Numbered from the stretch's first letter, positions 48,530 to 57,422 are shown. The stretch: 64,000 nucleotides of DNA from Actinokineospora enzanensis DSM 44649 (GCF_000374445.1 NZ_KB894405.1:62001-126000), one strand, 5' to 3'. The notes: a model not told the origin generated them from the letters alone. Numbers and translations: made by a program.

Positions 48530-48646
48530 GCCGTCCTCCTCGCCGCTCGCCTACCGCCGGGCTACCCCGTGATCCACGCCGCACACCCGCCTCAACCGAA
48601 ACTCATTCGCGACCCACCGGGTAGGGGCGAAGGCCAGGCGGCCGAC

Positions 48647-48689
48647 TAGGCTGGCCGCGACCCGAGACCAGGTTGAGCACCCAGCCCGG
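48647..48689 (+). promoter_or_regulatory. Promoter and hexaloop hairpin (copy B) upstream of rsbR operon
   Basis: TAGGCT (48647-48652) is followed by the stem-loop CCAGGTTG-AGCACC-CAGCCCGG (48668-48689): eight positions with one U-G and one A-C mismatch, hexaloop AGCACC. The ACTAGGCTGG context is the same as in copy A. The leader to rsbR would be about 145 bases. Confidence 0.58.
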
Positions 48690-48805
48690 CCCTCCGCGCG
48701 CGTGGCTCCCCCCGGGTCGCACCACCGGGGCCGCCGCCGCGCGGTCGGAACGACGGTCCCCCCGGCGGTACCAGGCTCCGCCGGTACGCCCGACCAGGAG
48801 GCAGG

Positions 48806-49660
48806 ATGACGATCGGAACCGGACGTTCGGACAACCTCGCGGAGCTGCTGCGCGCAAGCGGTGAGGTGCTCACCCGACGATGGGTGGAGCTGGCCGCCGA
48901 GCCGTTGCGCGGCAGGCTGAGCGTCGCCGAGCTGGAGCGCGAGCTGGCCGACCTCTACGCGGCCATCCTGGCAGGTCTGGACACCGGCGACCGCGACCCG
49001 AACTCGGACGCCTTCGCCGAGGTCCGCGCCCTGCTGTCGGAGATGTCCCGCCGTCGCGCCCGCGCCGGGTTCACCCCGTCCGAGACCGCCGTCGGCGTGT
49101 TCACGCTCAAGCGGGCCATGTTCGAGCTGCTCGACCAGGCCGAGATCGCGGGCGGCCTCGCCGAGGTGGTGGCGTTCTCGCTGCTGCTGGACGCGTTCGG
49201 GCTGTGGACCTTCGAGACCTTCGCCAAGGCCCGCGAGGAGGTCATCGACGAGCAGGCCGAGCAGCTGCTGGAGCTGACCACCCCGGTGGTCAAGCTGTGG
49301 GACGGCGTGCTGGCCGTGCCGCTGGTCGGCACCCTGGACTCGGCGCGCACCCAGGTCGTCATGGAGAAGCTGCTCGAATCCCTGGTCACCACCGGTGCCG
49401 CGCACGCCATCATCGACATCACCGGCGTGCTCGCGGTCGACACGCAGGTCGCCCAGCACCTGCTCAAGACCGTGATGGCGGCCCGGCTGATGGGCGCCGA
49501 GTGCACCATCTCCGGCATCCGCCCGCACATCGCACAGACCATCGTCGGCCTCGGCATCGAGTTCGGCGACATCACCACCAAGGCCTCGCTGGCCGACGCG
49601 CTGCGGCACGCCCTGCGCCGCGCGGGCGTCGACCTGGTCGCGGGCGACCGGCGCGGGTGA
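48806..49660 (+). CDS. rsbR: Stressosome sensor protein RsbR
   Basis: The 284-aa protein has an N-terminal RsbRD-type helical sensor (about residues 10-150; RWVELAAEPLRGRLSVAELE) and a C-terminal STAS domain (about 165-275) containing AHAIIDITGVLAVDTQVAQHLL and LMGAECTISGIRP. With RsbS it builds the stressosome core that holds RsbT. Phosphorylatable Thr are present near TGVLAVDT. ATG 48806 follows CAGGAGGCAGG. First gene of a six-gene operon. Confidence 0.93.
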   Translation: MTIGTGRSDNLAELLRASGEVLTRRWVELAAEPLRGRLSVAELERELADLYAAILAGLDTGDRDPNSDAFAEVRALLSEMSRRRARAGFTPSETAVGVFTLKRAMFELLDQAEIAGGLAEVVAFSLLLDAFGLWTFETFAKAREEVIDEQAEQLLELTTPVVKLWDGVLAVPLVGTLDSARTQVVMEKLLESLVTTGAAHAIIDITGVLAVDTQVAQHLLKTVMAARLMGAECTISGIRPHIAQTIVGLGIEFGDITTKASLADALRHALRRAGVDLVAGDRRG

Positions 49661-50037
49661 GCGGCGTGGAGCGCATCCCCATCCTCAAGATCGGCGACGT
49701 GCTGCTCGCCTCCATCCAGGTCGACCTGCAGGACCGCGACGTGCTCGCGCTGCAGGAGGACCTGGCCGAGAAGATCAGCGCCACCGGCGCGCACGGGGTG
49801 GTCCTGGACATCTCGGCGGTGGACATCGTGGACTCGTTCATCGGCCGCATGTTCGCCACCATCGCGGCCACCTCGCGGCTGTTCGACGCGCACACCGTGG
49901 TCGTCGGCATGCGCCCGGCGGTGGCGATCACACTCGTGGAGCTGGGCCTGACACTGGGCGAGGTGCGCACCGCCCTCGACCTGGAGAAGGGGTTGGCCAT
50001 CCTCGCCGGGCTCGCGGGCGACCGGGCCGCGCGGTGA
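49657..50037 (+). CDS. rsbS: Stressosome scaffold protein RsbS
   Basis: The 126-aa protein is a single STAS domain: VERIPILKIGDVLLASIQVDL, HGVVLDISAVDIVDSFIGRM with the target Ser in DSFIGR, and VVVGMRPAVAITLVELGL. In the stressosome RsbS sequesters RsbT until phosphorylated. GTG 49657 overlaps the rsbR stop by four bases. Confidence 0.94.
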   Translation: MSGVERIPILKIGDVLLASIQVDLQDRDVLALQEDLAEKISATGAHGVVLDISAVDIVDSFIGRMFATIAATSRLFDAHTVVVGMRPAVAITLVELGLTLGEVRTALDLEKGLAILAGLAGDRAAR

Positions 50038-50441
50038 CCGGGCCGGGCCGCGAGGACATCCCCATCGCGGCCGACGACGACGTCGTGCGGATCCGCCAGG
50101 TCGTGCGTTCCTACGCGCAGCGGGCGCGGCTGTCCCTGGTGGACCAGACGAAGCTGGTCACCGCCACCAGCGAGCTGGCCCGCAACACCCTCACCTACGG
50201 CGGGGGCGGCAGCGCCGTGGTGGAGATGCTCGGCGAGGGCAGGCGGCAGGGCGTGCGGGCCAGCTTCGCCGACAGCGGCCCCGGCATCCCGGACATCGAG
50301 CTGGCGCTGACCGACGGCTGGACCAGCGGCCGCGGCATGGGCCTCGGCCTGAGCGGCGCGCGCAGGCTGGTCGACGAGTTCACCCTGGACACCGAGGTCG
50401 GCCGGGGCACCACGGTCACCGTGGTCAAGTGGTCGAGGTGA
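50034..50441 (+). CDS. rsbT: Serine kinase RsbT
   Basis: The 135-aa GHKL kinase phosphorylates RsbR and RsbS and activates an RsbU-type phosphatase. Motifs: N-box KLVTATSELARNTLTYGG with the catalytic Glu and Asn, G1 FADSGPGIPD, and G2 GRGMGLGLSGARRLVDEF. GTG 50034 overlaps the rsbS stop by four bases. Confidence 0.95.
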   Translation: MTGPGREDIPIAADDDVVRIRQVVRSYAQRARLSLVDQTKLVTATSELARNTLTYGGGGSAVVEMLGEGRRQGVRASFADSGPGIPDIELALTDGWTSGRGMGLGLSGARRLVDEFTLDTEVGRGTTVTVVKWSR

Positions 50442-51460
50442 CCGCCGCCGACCACCTCCCCACCGCCGAGGACGTGCAGTGGCTGGGGGTCGAGGAGCGC
50501 GCCGCCGTGGGCGCGGCCCGGCGCGCGGCGGCGGCGCTGGCCGAGCGGCTGGCGTTCCCCGAGCACCGGGCCGCGGAGGTGGCGCTCGCGGTCACCGAGG
50601 TCGCCACGAACCTGCACAAGCACGCCGAACAGGGCACGCTGCTGCTGCGCGTGGTGCGGTGCGCGGACGACGCGGGCATCGAGATCGCCGCGGTCGACCG
50701 GGGGCCCGGCATGGCCGACCCGACGCTCGCGTTCCGCGATGGCCACTCCACGACCGGCACGCTCGGTATCGGGCTGGGCGCGGTGCGCAGGCTCGCCGAC
50801 GCGTGCGCGATCCGTTCCACGGTGGGGCCCGGCACGGTGCTCACCGCCCGGTTCGCGCGCCAGCGCGCGGACTGGCCCGCACCCGACACGGCGGGGGTGA
50901 CGCGGCCGATCGCGGGCGAGCAGGTCTGCGGCGACGCCTACGCGGTGCGCAGGCAGGACGACCGGCTGTTGCTGATGATGTGCGACGGTTCCGGCCACGG
51001 CCCACTCGCCGCTTCCGCTTCCCAGGCTGCGGTGCGCGCGTTCCTGGAAGGGGAGTGGACCGCGCCCGACAACATGGTCCGACGTCTGCACACCGCGATG
51101 AACGGCAGCCGAGGCGGTGCAGTCGCCGTAGCGGAGCTGGATCCTTCCGCCGGGATCGCGCGCTACTCGGGCGTGGGCAATATCGCGGGATCCATCGTCG
51201 CCGAGCGCAAGCGGGGCATGGTGTCACTGCCGGGCATCGCGGGATACCAGATGCGGGCCGTCCGCCTGTTCACCCACGAACTGCCCCCGGACGCCGTGGT
51301 GGTCCTGCACTCCGACGGGTTGAACGACCGGTGGACCCACGATCCCGTGGACCTTTGGCGGGCCGAACCGCTGGTGATCGCGTTGGAACTGCTGCGCGAA
51401 GCCGGTGTGCGACGAGACGACGCGGGGGTTCTGGTCGCGCGCCCCGGAAGTGCGCGATGA
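50438..51460 (+). CDS. RsbW-type ATPase fused to PP2C phosphatase (RsbX-like)
   Basis: The 340-aa protein has an N-terminal GHKL ATPase (N-box VALAVTEVATNLHKHA, G1 AVDRGPGMADP, TLGIGLGAVRRLAD) and a C-terminal PP2C domain of SpoIIE type (MMCDGSGHGPLA, YSGVGNIAGS, VVLHSDGLNDRW). The phosphatase is like RsbX, which resets phosphorylated RsbS and RsbR. GTG 50438 is preferred because it repeats the four-base overlap seen through the operon; GTG 50429 is possible. Confidence 0.9.
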   Translation: MTAADHLPTAEDVQWLGVEERAAVGAARRAAAALAERLAFPEHRAAEVALAVTEVATNLHKHAEQGTLLLRVVRCADDAGIEIAAVDRGPGMADPTLAFRDGHSTTGTLGIGLGAVRRLADACAIRSTVGPGTVLTARFARQRADWPAPDTAGVTRPIAGEQVCGDAYAVRRQDDRLLLMMCDGSGHGPLAASASQAAVRAFLEGEWTAPDNMVRRLHTAMNGSRGGAVAVAELDPSAGIARYSGVGNIAGSIVAERKRGMVSLPGIAGYQMRAVRLFTHELPPDAVVVLHSDGLNDRWTHDPVDLWRAEPLVIALELLREAGVRRDDAGVLVARPGSAR

Positions 51461-53163
51461 ACGAGGGCGAGCTGCTGTCGCTGTCGCTGTCGGGGGAACA
51501 GGCCGTGTTCCTGTTGCGGCGACGCGGTCGGGAGGTGGCGCGCGCGGTCGGGTTGGAGGCACAGGACCAGATCCGCGTGGCCACCGCGCTCAGTGACCTC
51601 GGACGGATCCTGCTCGTCGGGCAGACTCCACTGACCGTCACGTTCTCGATCGCGGACGACGGCCTGACCGTGGAGCTGCGCACCGGGCTCGCCAGCGTGC
51701 CGGTGAACGAACCGGGTTGGGCCACCGCGGGACGGTTGCTGGACGACGTCCGTGTGGACCAACGGCGTGAACGCGCGGTCATCACCGTCCGCAAGGACCT
51801 GGCCGGATCCGTGCCCGACCCGGCCGGGATCACCCGGCTCCGCGAGACCCTGGGCCTGCTGGAGGCGGGCAACGCGGTGGACGAGCTGCGCGCGCAGAAC
51901 GAGGAGCTGCTGCTGACGCTGGAAAGCCTGGAGCGCAAGCAGCAGGAGCTGCTGCGGCTCAACGCGGAGCTGGAGGAGACCAACCGCGGCGTGCTCGCCC
52001 TGTACGGGGAGCTCACCGAGGAGCTCGACGAGACCAACCGCGGCGTCGTCGCCCTCTACGCCGAGCTCGACCAGAAGAGCATCGAGCTCAACCGGGCCAG
52101 CGAGGCCAAGAACCGGTTCTGGTCCAACGTCAGCCACGAGGTCCGCACCCCGGTCAACTCCATCGTCGGCCTCGCCCGGCTGCTGCTCGGGCCCGGCGCC
52201 GACCCGCTCACCGACGACCAGCGCAGGCAGCTTGAACTGGTCAACAGCTCCGGCACCGCGCTGCTCACCCTGGTCAACGACCTGCTCGACGTCGCCAAGG
52301 CCGAGTCCGGCAGGCTCGAACCGCGCACCGCCAAGGTGGACCCTCGGTTGCTGCTGGCCCGCCTGCGCGACGGCTTCCTGCCCGCGATCCGCGCGGGCGA
52401 GGTCGACCTGGTCGTGCCCGAGCCGCCCGACGGCCCGCCCCCGCACACCGATGAGACGCTGCTCGCGCACATCCTGCGCAACCTGGTGTCCAACGGGCTC
52501 AAGTTCACCGAACGCGGCGAGGTGCGGGTCGACGCGGCGGTCGTGGGCGACGACTGGGTGTTCACCGTGTCCGACACCGGGATCGGCATCCCGGCCGACC
52601 ACGTGGACAAGGTGTTCGAGGAGTTCCACCAGGTCCCGAACCGGCTGCAGGCGCGCGCGGCGGGCACCGGCCTCGGCCTGCCCTACGCGCGGACCCTCGC
52701 CGAGGTGCTCGGCGGGTCGCTCGATCTGCGGAGCACGCCTGGCCAGGGCACAGTTGTGACCGTGCGAATCCCCGTGCGGGCGCAGGTGCCCGGTCCGCAG
52801 CCCCGCTCGGTCCTGCTGGTCACCGCCGACGACACGCTGCGCGCGCGGATGACCACGGTGATGGGACCGCTGGTGGGCACCGTGCGGGAGACCGCGGACG
52901 GTGCGGGCGCGGTCCTGATGGCCGCCGCCGAGCCGCCCGGCCTGGTCGTGCTCGACCTGGCCGCGCCGCGCGCCGAGGAATGCCTGGCCGGGCTGCGCCG
53001 GGAGCCGCGGCTGGCCGGGACACCGGTGCTGGCGTTGCAGTCCGCCGACCACCGGGAGCCCGGCCTGGTGGTGCTGCGCACGTCGCAGCTGTCCACCGAG
53101 TCCGTGCGCGACGGCATCGCGCGCGCCCTCGCCGCCGCGCCCGACCCGGTCGGCACACCATGA
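51457..53163 (+). CDS. Hybrid histidine kinase of the stressosome operon
   Basis: The 568-aa protein has, in order, a degenerate RsbT-like N-terminal domain (residues 5-115; DQIRVATALSDLGRILL aligns with the RsbT N-box region but lacks the Asn), a coiled coil with the repeated ETNRGV-x-ALY-x-EL unit (about 145-215), a HisKA domain with phosphohistidine 227 in SHEVRTPVNSI, a HATPase (N-box LRNLVSNGLKFTE, VSDTGIGIP, GTGLGLPYARTLAE), and a receiver-like tail (about 450-560). The ATG overlaps the previous stop. Confidence 0.9.
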   Translation: MNEGELLSLSLSGEQAVFLLRRRGREVARAVGLEAQDQIRVATALSDLGRILLVGQTPLTVTFSIADDGLTVELRTGLASVPVNEPGWATAGRLLDDVRVDQRRERAVITVRKDLAGSVPDPAGITRLRETLGLLEAGNAVDELRAQNEELLLTLESLERKQQELLRLNAELEETNRGVLALYGELTEELDETNRGVVALYAELDQKSIELNRASEAKNRFWSNVSHEVRTPVNSIVGLARLLLGPGADPLTDDQRRQLELVNSSGTALLTLVNDLLDVAKAESGRLEPRTAKVDPRLLLARLRDGFLPAIRAGEVDLVVPEPPDGPPPHTDETLLAHILRNLVSNGLKFTERGEVRVDAAVVGDDWVFTVSDTGIGIPADHVDKVFEEFHQVPNRLQARAAGTGLGLPYARTLAEVLGGSLDLRSTPGQGTVVTVRIPVRAQVPGPQPRSVLLVTADDTLRARMTTVMGPLVGTVRETADGAGAVLMAAAEPPGLVVLDLAAPRAEECLAGLRREPRLAGTPVLALQSADHREPGLVVLRTSQLSTESVRDGIARALAAAPDPVGTP

Positions 53164-54698
53164 CCGCCTTCGACGACGCCGACCGGCCCGCCCGCATCCT
53201 CGTCGTCGACGACAACGAGGCCAGCCGCTACATCACCGGCGGCTGGCTGCGCCGGGGCGGGCACCGGATCATCGAGGCCGACACCGGCGCGGGCGCGCTG
53301 GCCGCGGTCCGCGCCGAGGACGTGGACCTGGTGATCCTGGACGTGAACCTGCCGGACATGAGCGGGTTCGAGGTGTGCGAGGCGATCAAGAGCGACCCGG
53401 CCACGGCCGCCCTGCCGGTCGTGCACGTGTCCGCGACCATGATCGAGGCCAGCGACCGCGTGGCGGGCCTGACCCGCGGCGCCGACGCGTACCTGAGCGA
53501 ACCGGTGGACCCGGGCGAGCTGCAGGCGACGGTCACGGCCGCGCTGCGCTACTACCGCGCGCGGGCGACCGCCGAACGGCTGGCGGCGCGGTTGAGCAGG
53601 CTCACCTCCGCCAGCCTGGAGATCAACGCGGCGCGCACCTTCCCGGCGCTGGTGACCGCCGCCGCGCACGGGGCCGCCGCGGTGCTGGACCACGCCGCGA
53701 CCGTCCTTTTGCGACTGCGGGACGGGGCGGAGCTGTGGGGGTACACGGCCGGACCGGGGGAGCCGGTGACATTGACCTCGGACCGGCTGGTCGCCCAGCT
53801 CGCCGACGAACGCCTCCCGGTGGGGACGACCTCCGCCGTCCGGGTGATCGACGACACCTGCGCGGTGCTCGCGAGTACGAAGTCCGACACGCCGGTGACC
53901 TGCGTGGCACTACCCGCCGAGGCCGTGGTTGCGCCGGAGGAGCGGGACCTGCTGGTCCAAATAGGACTGACGACGGCGGTGGCCGCGGAGGGGCTGCGCG
54001 CGTTCACCGACGAACACGACATCGCGTTGGCCCTGCAGCGCAGCCTGCTGCCGAGCGTGCTCCCGTGCCGCCCCGGGGTGACCATGGCCGCCCGGTACGT
54101 GCCCGCCTCCACCGTCGCCCAGGTGGGCGGCGACTTCTACGAGGTCGCCGAACTGGGCGACCGCCTGCTGGTGGCGATCGGGGACGTGACCGGCCACTCG
54201 ATCGAGGCCGCCACCATCATGGGAGAGGTGCGGCACGCCCTGCGCGCGTACGCCATCGAGGGCCACAGCCCGGAACTGATCATCGAACGGCTCAACGCCA
54301 TGCTCCGCCGCTTCCACCCCGAGGGCCTCACCACCCTGTGCGTGCTGCTGCTGGACCCGGTCGCGGGCAAGGCCACGATCGCGAACGCGGGCCACATCCC
54401 GCCCCTCGTGGTCGACCCGACCGGCGCGGAATACCTGCGGCTCCCCGGCGCCCTGCTCGGCGTCAACACCATCCGCCCGCCTGCCACCACCCTCGACCTG
54501 CCGCCCGGCACGACGATCGTGCTGATGACCGACGGCCTCATCGAACGCCGCACCGTGCCCCTCGACACCGACATGGAACATCTGCGCCGGTCGATGCGTG
54601 CGGACGAATCCCCGGAAGCCATCTGCGAACGCCTCTTGGCCGACTTCGGCCGCAACAAGGATGACGACATCGCCCTCCTGGTCCTCCGCCGCGACTGA
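53160..54698 (+). CDS. Response regulator PP2C phosphatase (RsbU-like)
   Basis: The 512-aa protein has a receiver domain (residues 11-130) with phospho-acceptor Asp61 in LVILDVNLPD, a GAF-like middle (about 150-285) and a C-terminal PP2C phosphatase (about 290-512) with QVGGDFYEV, IGDVTGHS, NAGHIPP, MTDGLIERR and KDDDIALLVL. The receiver Lys of the usual KP pair is Glu (LSEPVDP). It likely dephosphorylates a STAS antagonist to free the stress sigma factor. ATG 53160 overlaps the kinase stop. Confidence 0.93.
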   Translation: MTAFDDADRPARILVVDDNEASRYITGGWLRRGGHRIIEADTGAGALAAVRAEDVDLVILDVNLPDMSGFEVCEAIKSDPATAALPVVHVSATMIEASDRVAGLTRGADAYLSEPVDPGELQATVTAALRYYRARATAERLAARLSRLTSASLEINAARTFPALVTAAAHGAAAVLDHAATVLLRLRDGAELWGYTAGPGEPVTLTSDRLVAQLADERLPVGTTSAVRVIDDTCAVLASTKSDTPVTCVALPAEAVVAPEERDLLVQIGLTTAVAAEGLRAFTDEHDIALALQRSLLPSVLPCRPGVTMAARYVPASTVAQVGGDFYEVAELGDRLLVAIGDVTGHSIEAATIMGEVRHALRAYAIEGHSPELIIERLNAMLRRFHPEGLTTLCVLLLDPVAGKATIANAGHIPPLVVDPTGAEYLRLPGALLGVNTIRPPATTLDLPPGTTIVLMTDGLIERRTVPLDTDMEHLRRSMRADESPEAICERLLADFGRNKDDDIALLVLRRD

Positions 54699-54736
54699 GT
54701 TCGATTTCTCCCGCCGCCCACCCCCTCATCCCCGCC

Positions 54737-54860
54737 CGGCATCGTGCCCGGCTTGGCTTCGTCCCTCACCCGGCATCGTGCCCGGCTTGGCTTCGTTCCT
54801 CACCCGGCATCGTGCCCGGCTTGGCATCGTTCCTCACCCCGCATCGTGCCCGGTCTGGTA
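54737..54860. repeat. 34-bp tandem repeat, about 3.6 copies
   Basis: A 34-base unit beginning CGGCATCGTGCCCGGCTTGG starts at 54737, 54771, 54805 and (diverged) 54839. It lies just after the stress operon and might serve as its end region, but no hairpin dominates. Confidence 0.95.
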
Positions 54861-55402
54861 GCCGCGGCCCCATGCCTGGCAGTGTCCCCGGCCTGGCAGC
54901 CGCATCGCGGGCTGCGCGCTGGGAGTGTGGCGGGTCGGACTTGCCGTTGATCTCTGGTCTCGTCCCTGGCCTGGCTGCTGCGTCGTGGGTCGGGCACTGG
55001 GAGTGTCGCGGGACGTGCCCGTCACCCATCCCCTTCGGGCATGCTCCCAGGCCCTGTCGTCCGCGTCCCCTCTCCCTGTCTGCTGTCCCTATCGCGCGGT
55101 CGTCGATCGCCTCCTCCCCTTGGGGTGCCATCGGTTCCCCTCTCCGTCGTGCTTCCTCGCTCCTCCCCATCCCCGCGTGCGCGTCCGTTGTCTTCGCTTC
55201 CCGCTCGCCCCCACCTCTTTACTCGCAACGAATGACACGCCCGGGAATGTTCCCTGTCCACAGCGCACAACAGGATGAATCCGGGGTCACCAGCCGTCGC
55301 CTGAACCGCCGCGTACTCAGCGATTCATACCTGACAACAGACCCCGGCGGCATCACCCGACCGCGAACTGTGGACAACTCCGCCGACCTGTGCACAACCC
55401 AC
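54861..55402. other. Non-coding stretch after the stress operon
   Basis: No credible gene is seen; open frames here have unusual composition and no ribosome sites. A second, degenerate pair of direct repeats of about 50 bases starts at 54890 and 54968 (shared CTGGGAGTGT). An exact DnaA-type box TGTGGACAA lies at 55369-55377. Local GC content is lower than in the flanks. Confidence 0.5.
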
Positions 55403-56311
55403 CTATATCAGCAGGTCAGGCCGATGACGCCCGACATATTCCCGGTACGCGGCCCGAGCCAGCGCGATTACAGCGTCGCCGTGTGTCGCGAGTGGCCCGC
55501 TTTGCCTGCACGCCAACACATGGCGCATGCGGACCGGATTGCCCGTCAACGGCCGCACGATCACACCGTCCCCACCCCGGTGCACCGCCTGGCAAGCCGT
55601 GATCGCGCGACCAGCCGCGACCAGGTCCCGGATCGAGTCCGTGTTGGGCGTCGTGTACCGGACCCGGGGCGTGAAACCCGCGCGGGCGCAGGCGGTGTGG
55701 AAGCAGTCCGGCCAGCCTGCGCCGTCCGCGGGAGTCATGGCCCAGGTGCGATCCGCCAGGGTGGACAGGTCGATCTGGGTCGATGAGGCCAGTGGGTCCG
55801 CGGCGGGCAGGGCGACGGACACCGGCTCGTCCGCGATCGGCGTGCAGGTGATGTCCGAAGTGGACTCAAGTGGGTAGTCGGGGTAGTCGACCGTGGCGAT
55901 GGCGTCCAGGCGGCCCGCGGTGATCAGGTCCCAGAGGAGACGGGGGGAGTACTCCATGGTGAGACGGACGTCCAGGTCGGTCAGGTGCGCGTCCATCCGG
56001 TCCGCCAGCCCGACCGACACCGACGCGACCGCGCCGCCCAGGGTGATCGTGTTCTCCACCGGTCGGGAGCGCAGGTCGGCCACCCCGGCGAGGATGGCGC
56101 GGGCGCGCGGCAGCATGAACTCGCCCACCCGGGTCAGGAGTACGCCGCGCGGGCCGCGGATGAACAACGGGGCGCCGATGGTGTCCTCGATGCGGCGCAG
56201 CCGGGCGGTCAGTGTGGGTTGCGAGAGCCGCAGGGCGATGGCGGCCCGGGTCAGGCTGCCCGTCTCGGCGATCACGCACAGTGCGCGCAGGTGGCGTAAC
56301 TCCAGTTCCAC
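55403..56311 (-). CDS. LysR family transcriptional regulator
   Basis: The 302-aa protein has the LysR winged helix (LRHLRALCVIAETGSLTRAA, then LSQPTLTARLRRIEDTIGAPLF) and a periplasmic-binding-like effector domain (about residues 90-295). GTG 56311 is chosen because TACGCT lies six bases upstream, leaving no room for a ribosome site; a TTG one codon earlier is possible. It is divergent from the M64 peptidase gene, its likeliest target by position. Confidence 0.93.
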   Translation of the reverse strand: MELELRHLRALCVIAETGSLTRAAIALRLSQPTLTARLRRIEDTIGAPLFIRGPRGVLLTRVGEFMLPRARAILAGVADLRSRPVENTITLGGAVASVSVGLADRMDAHLTDLDVRLTMEYSPRLLWDLITAGRLDAIATVDYPDYPLESTSDITCTPIADEPVSVALPAADPLASSTQIDLSTLADRTWAMTPADGAGWPDCFHTACARAGFTPRVRYTTPNTDSIRDLVAAGRAITACQAVHRGGDGVIVRPLTGNPVRMRHVLACRQSGPLATHGDAVIALARAAYREYVGRHRPDLLI

Positions 56312-56435
56312 CAACCGAGCGTAGGTCGCGGGTGATCACGGCCGCGACCCATAGACCGGCGATATGCAAGGTGTGATTTCCCCGGTGTGACACCCGGCCG
56401 CGATAGTGATCTCCCACGCCCCGAACGGAGGTGTC

Positions 56436-57422
56436 ATGCGCGTCGTCCCCTTGTTCTCGGCCGTCCTGACCGTGGCCGCCCTGGCGAGCCCGGCCGTGGC
56501 CGCGCCCACGCGGACCGTCGTCAAGGAGGTGTTCTCGCCGGACGGCACGATCACCCGCGCTCGCGTGCGGTTACCCGTGGAAGTTGCCGCGCGCGGAGCC
56601 GTGACGGCCGCGGTCGTGCCGATCCAGCAGACCGGCCCCTCCGGCTCCCGGTTCGACCTCGTCTTCGTCGGCGACGGCTACACCGCGAGCCAGCTGGCCA
56701 CCTACCACCAGCACGTGCTGAACCGCTGGGCGGAGCTGACCCAGGTCGAGCCGTTCAAGTCGATGAAGCAGTCGTTCAACGTGTGGCAGGTCGACGTCGT
56801 CTCCGCCGAGTCCGGTGTGGACAATGATCCGACCCAGGGCGTGCGTCGCGACACCGCGCTGGACTCCTACTTCTGGTGCGACGGGCTGGAACGCCTGCTC
56901 TGCGTGAACGAGACCAAGGCGCTCCGCTACGCCGCGCTCGCCCCGGCCGCCGACCAGGTTCTCGTCGTCGCCAACAGCACGAAGTACGGCGGCGCGGGTG
57001 GGACCGTCGCCACCTCGTCCGGCGGCAACGCGCAGTCCGGGCAGATCGTGGCGCACGAACTGGGGCACTCCATCGGCGGACTCGCCGACGAGTACGACGT
57101 GCCGAACGACCTCTACACCGGAACAGAACCGGTCGAGGCCAACGTATCGACGTACACGAGCGCGACCATGCGGCAGCGGCGCGTGAAGTGGTACTCCTAC
57201 CTGGGCAAGCCCTCGCCGGACGGCGGCGTCATCGGCACGTTCGAGGGCGCCTACTACTACAAGCGCGGCGTCTACCGGCCCACCGACAACTCGCTGATGC
57301 GCTCGCTCGGCCGCCCCTACAACCTGATCGGCCTCGACATCATGCGTGCCGCCATCGCTCGCAAGGCTCCCGGAGCCCGCAAGCCCGGCTACACCGAGCC
57401 GGGCTTGCGGCGCAACAGATAG
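56436..57422 (+). CDS. Secreted M64 family metallopeptidase
   Basis: The 328-aa protein has a signal peptide (cleavage near AVAA-PT, about residue 25) and the M64 catalytic domain: VFVGDGYTASQL, the zinc site HELGHSIGGLADEYD (first His 207, with the third ligand further on) and FEGAYYYKRGVYRP near the end. IgA peptidase-type M64 enzymes are extracellular zinc proteases. ATG 56436 follows CGGAGG. Its 3' end overlaps the convergent cobF by 34 bases. Confidence 0.92.
   Translation: MRVVPLFSAVLTVAALASPAVAAPTRTVVKEVFSPDGTITRARVRLPVEVAARGAVTAAVVPIQQTGPSGSRFDLVFVGDGYTASQLATYHQHVLNRWAELTQVEPFKSMKQSFNVWQVDVVSAESGVDNDPTQGVRRDTALDSYFWCDGLERLLCVNETKALRYAALAPAADQVLVVANSTKYGGAGGTVATSSGGNAQSGQIVAHELGHSIGGLADEYDVPNDLYTGTEPVEANVSTYTSATMRQRRVKWYSYLGKPSPDGGVIGTFEGAYYYKRGVYRPTDNSLMRSLGRPYNLIGLDIMRAAIARKAPGARKPGYTEPGLRRNR
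57379..57408. terminator. Hairpin inside the overlapping ends of M64 gene and cobF
   Basis: GCAAGCCCGGCT (57379-57390) pairs perfectly with AGCCGGGCTTGC (57397-57408) around ACACCG. It lies within codons of both convergent genes, so the terminator for each is coding sequence. Confidence 0.8.

Noticed and set aside
54812-55786. Plus-strand and minus-strand frames in 54.7-55.8 kb
   Set aside because: They read tandem repeats or the antisense of the LysR gene; no start signals and no protein-like pattern.
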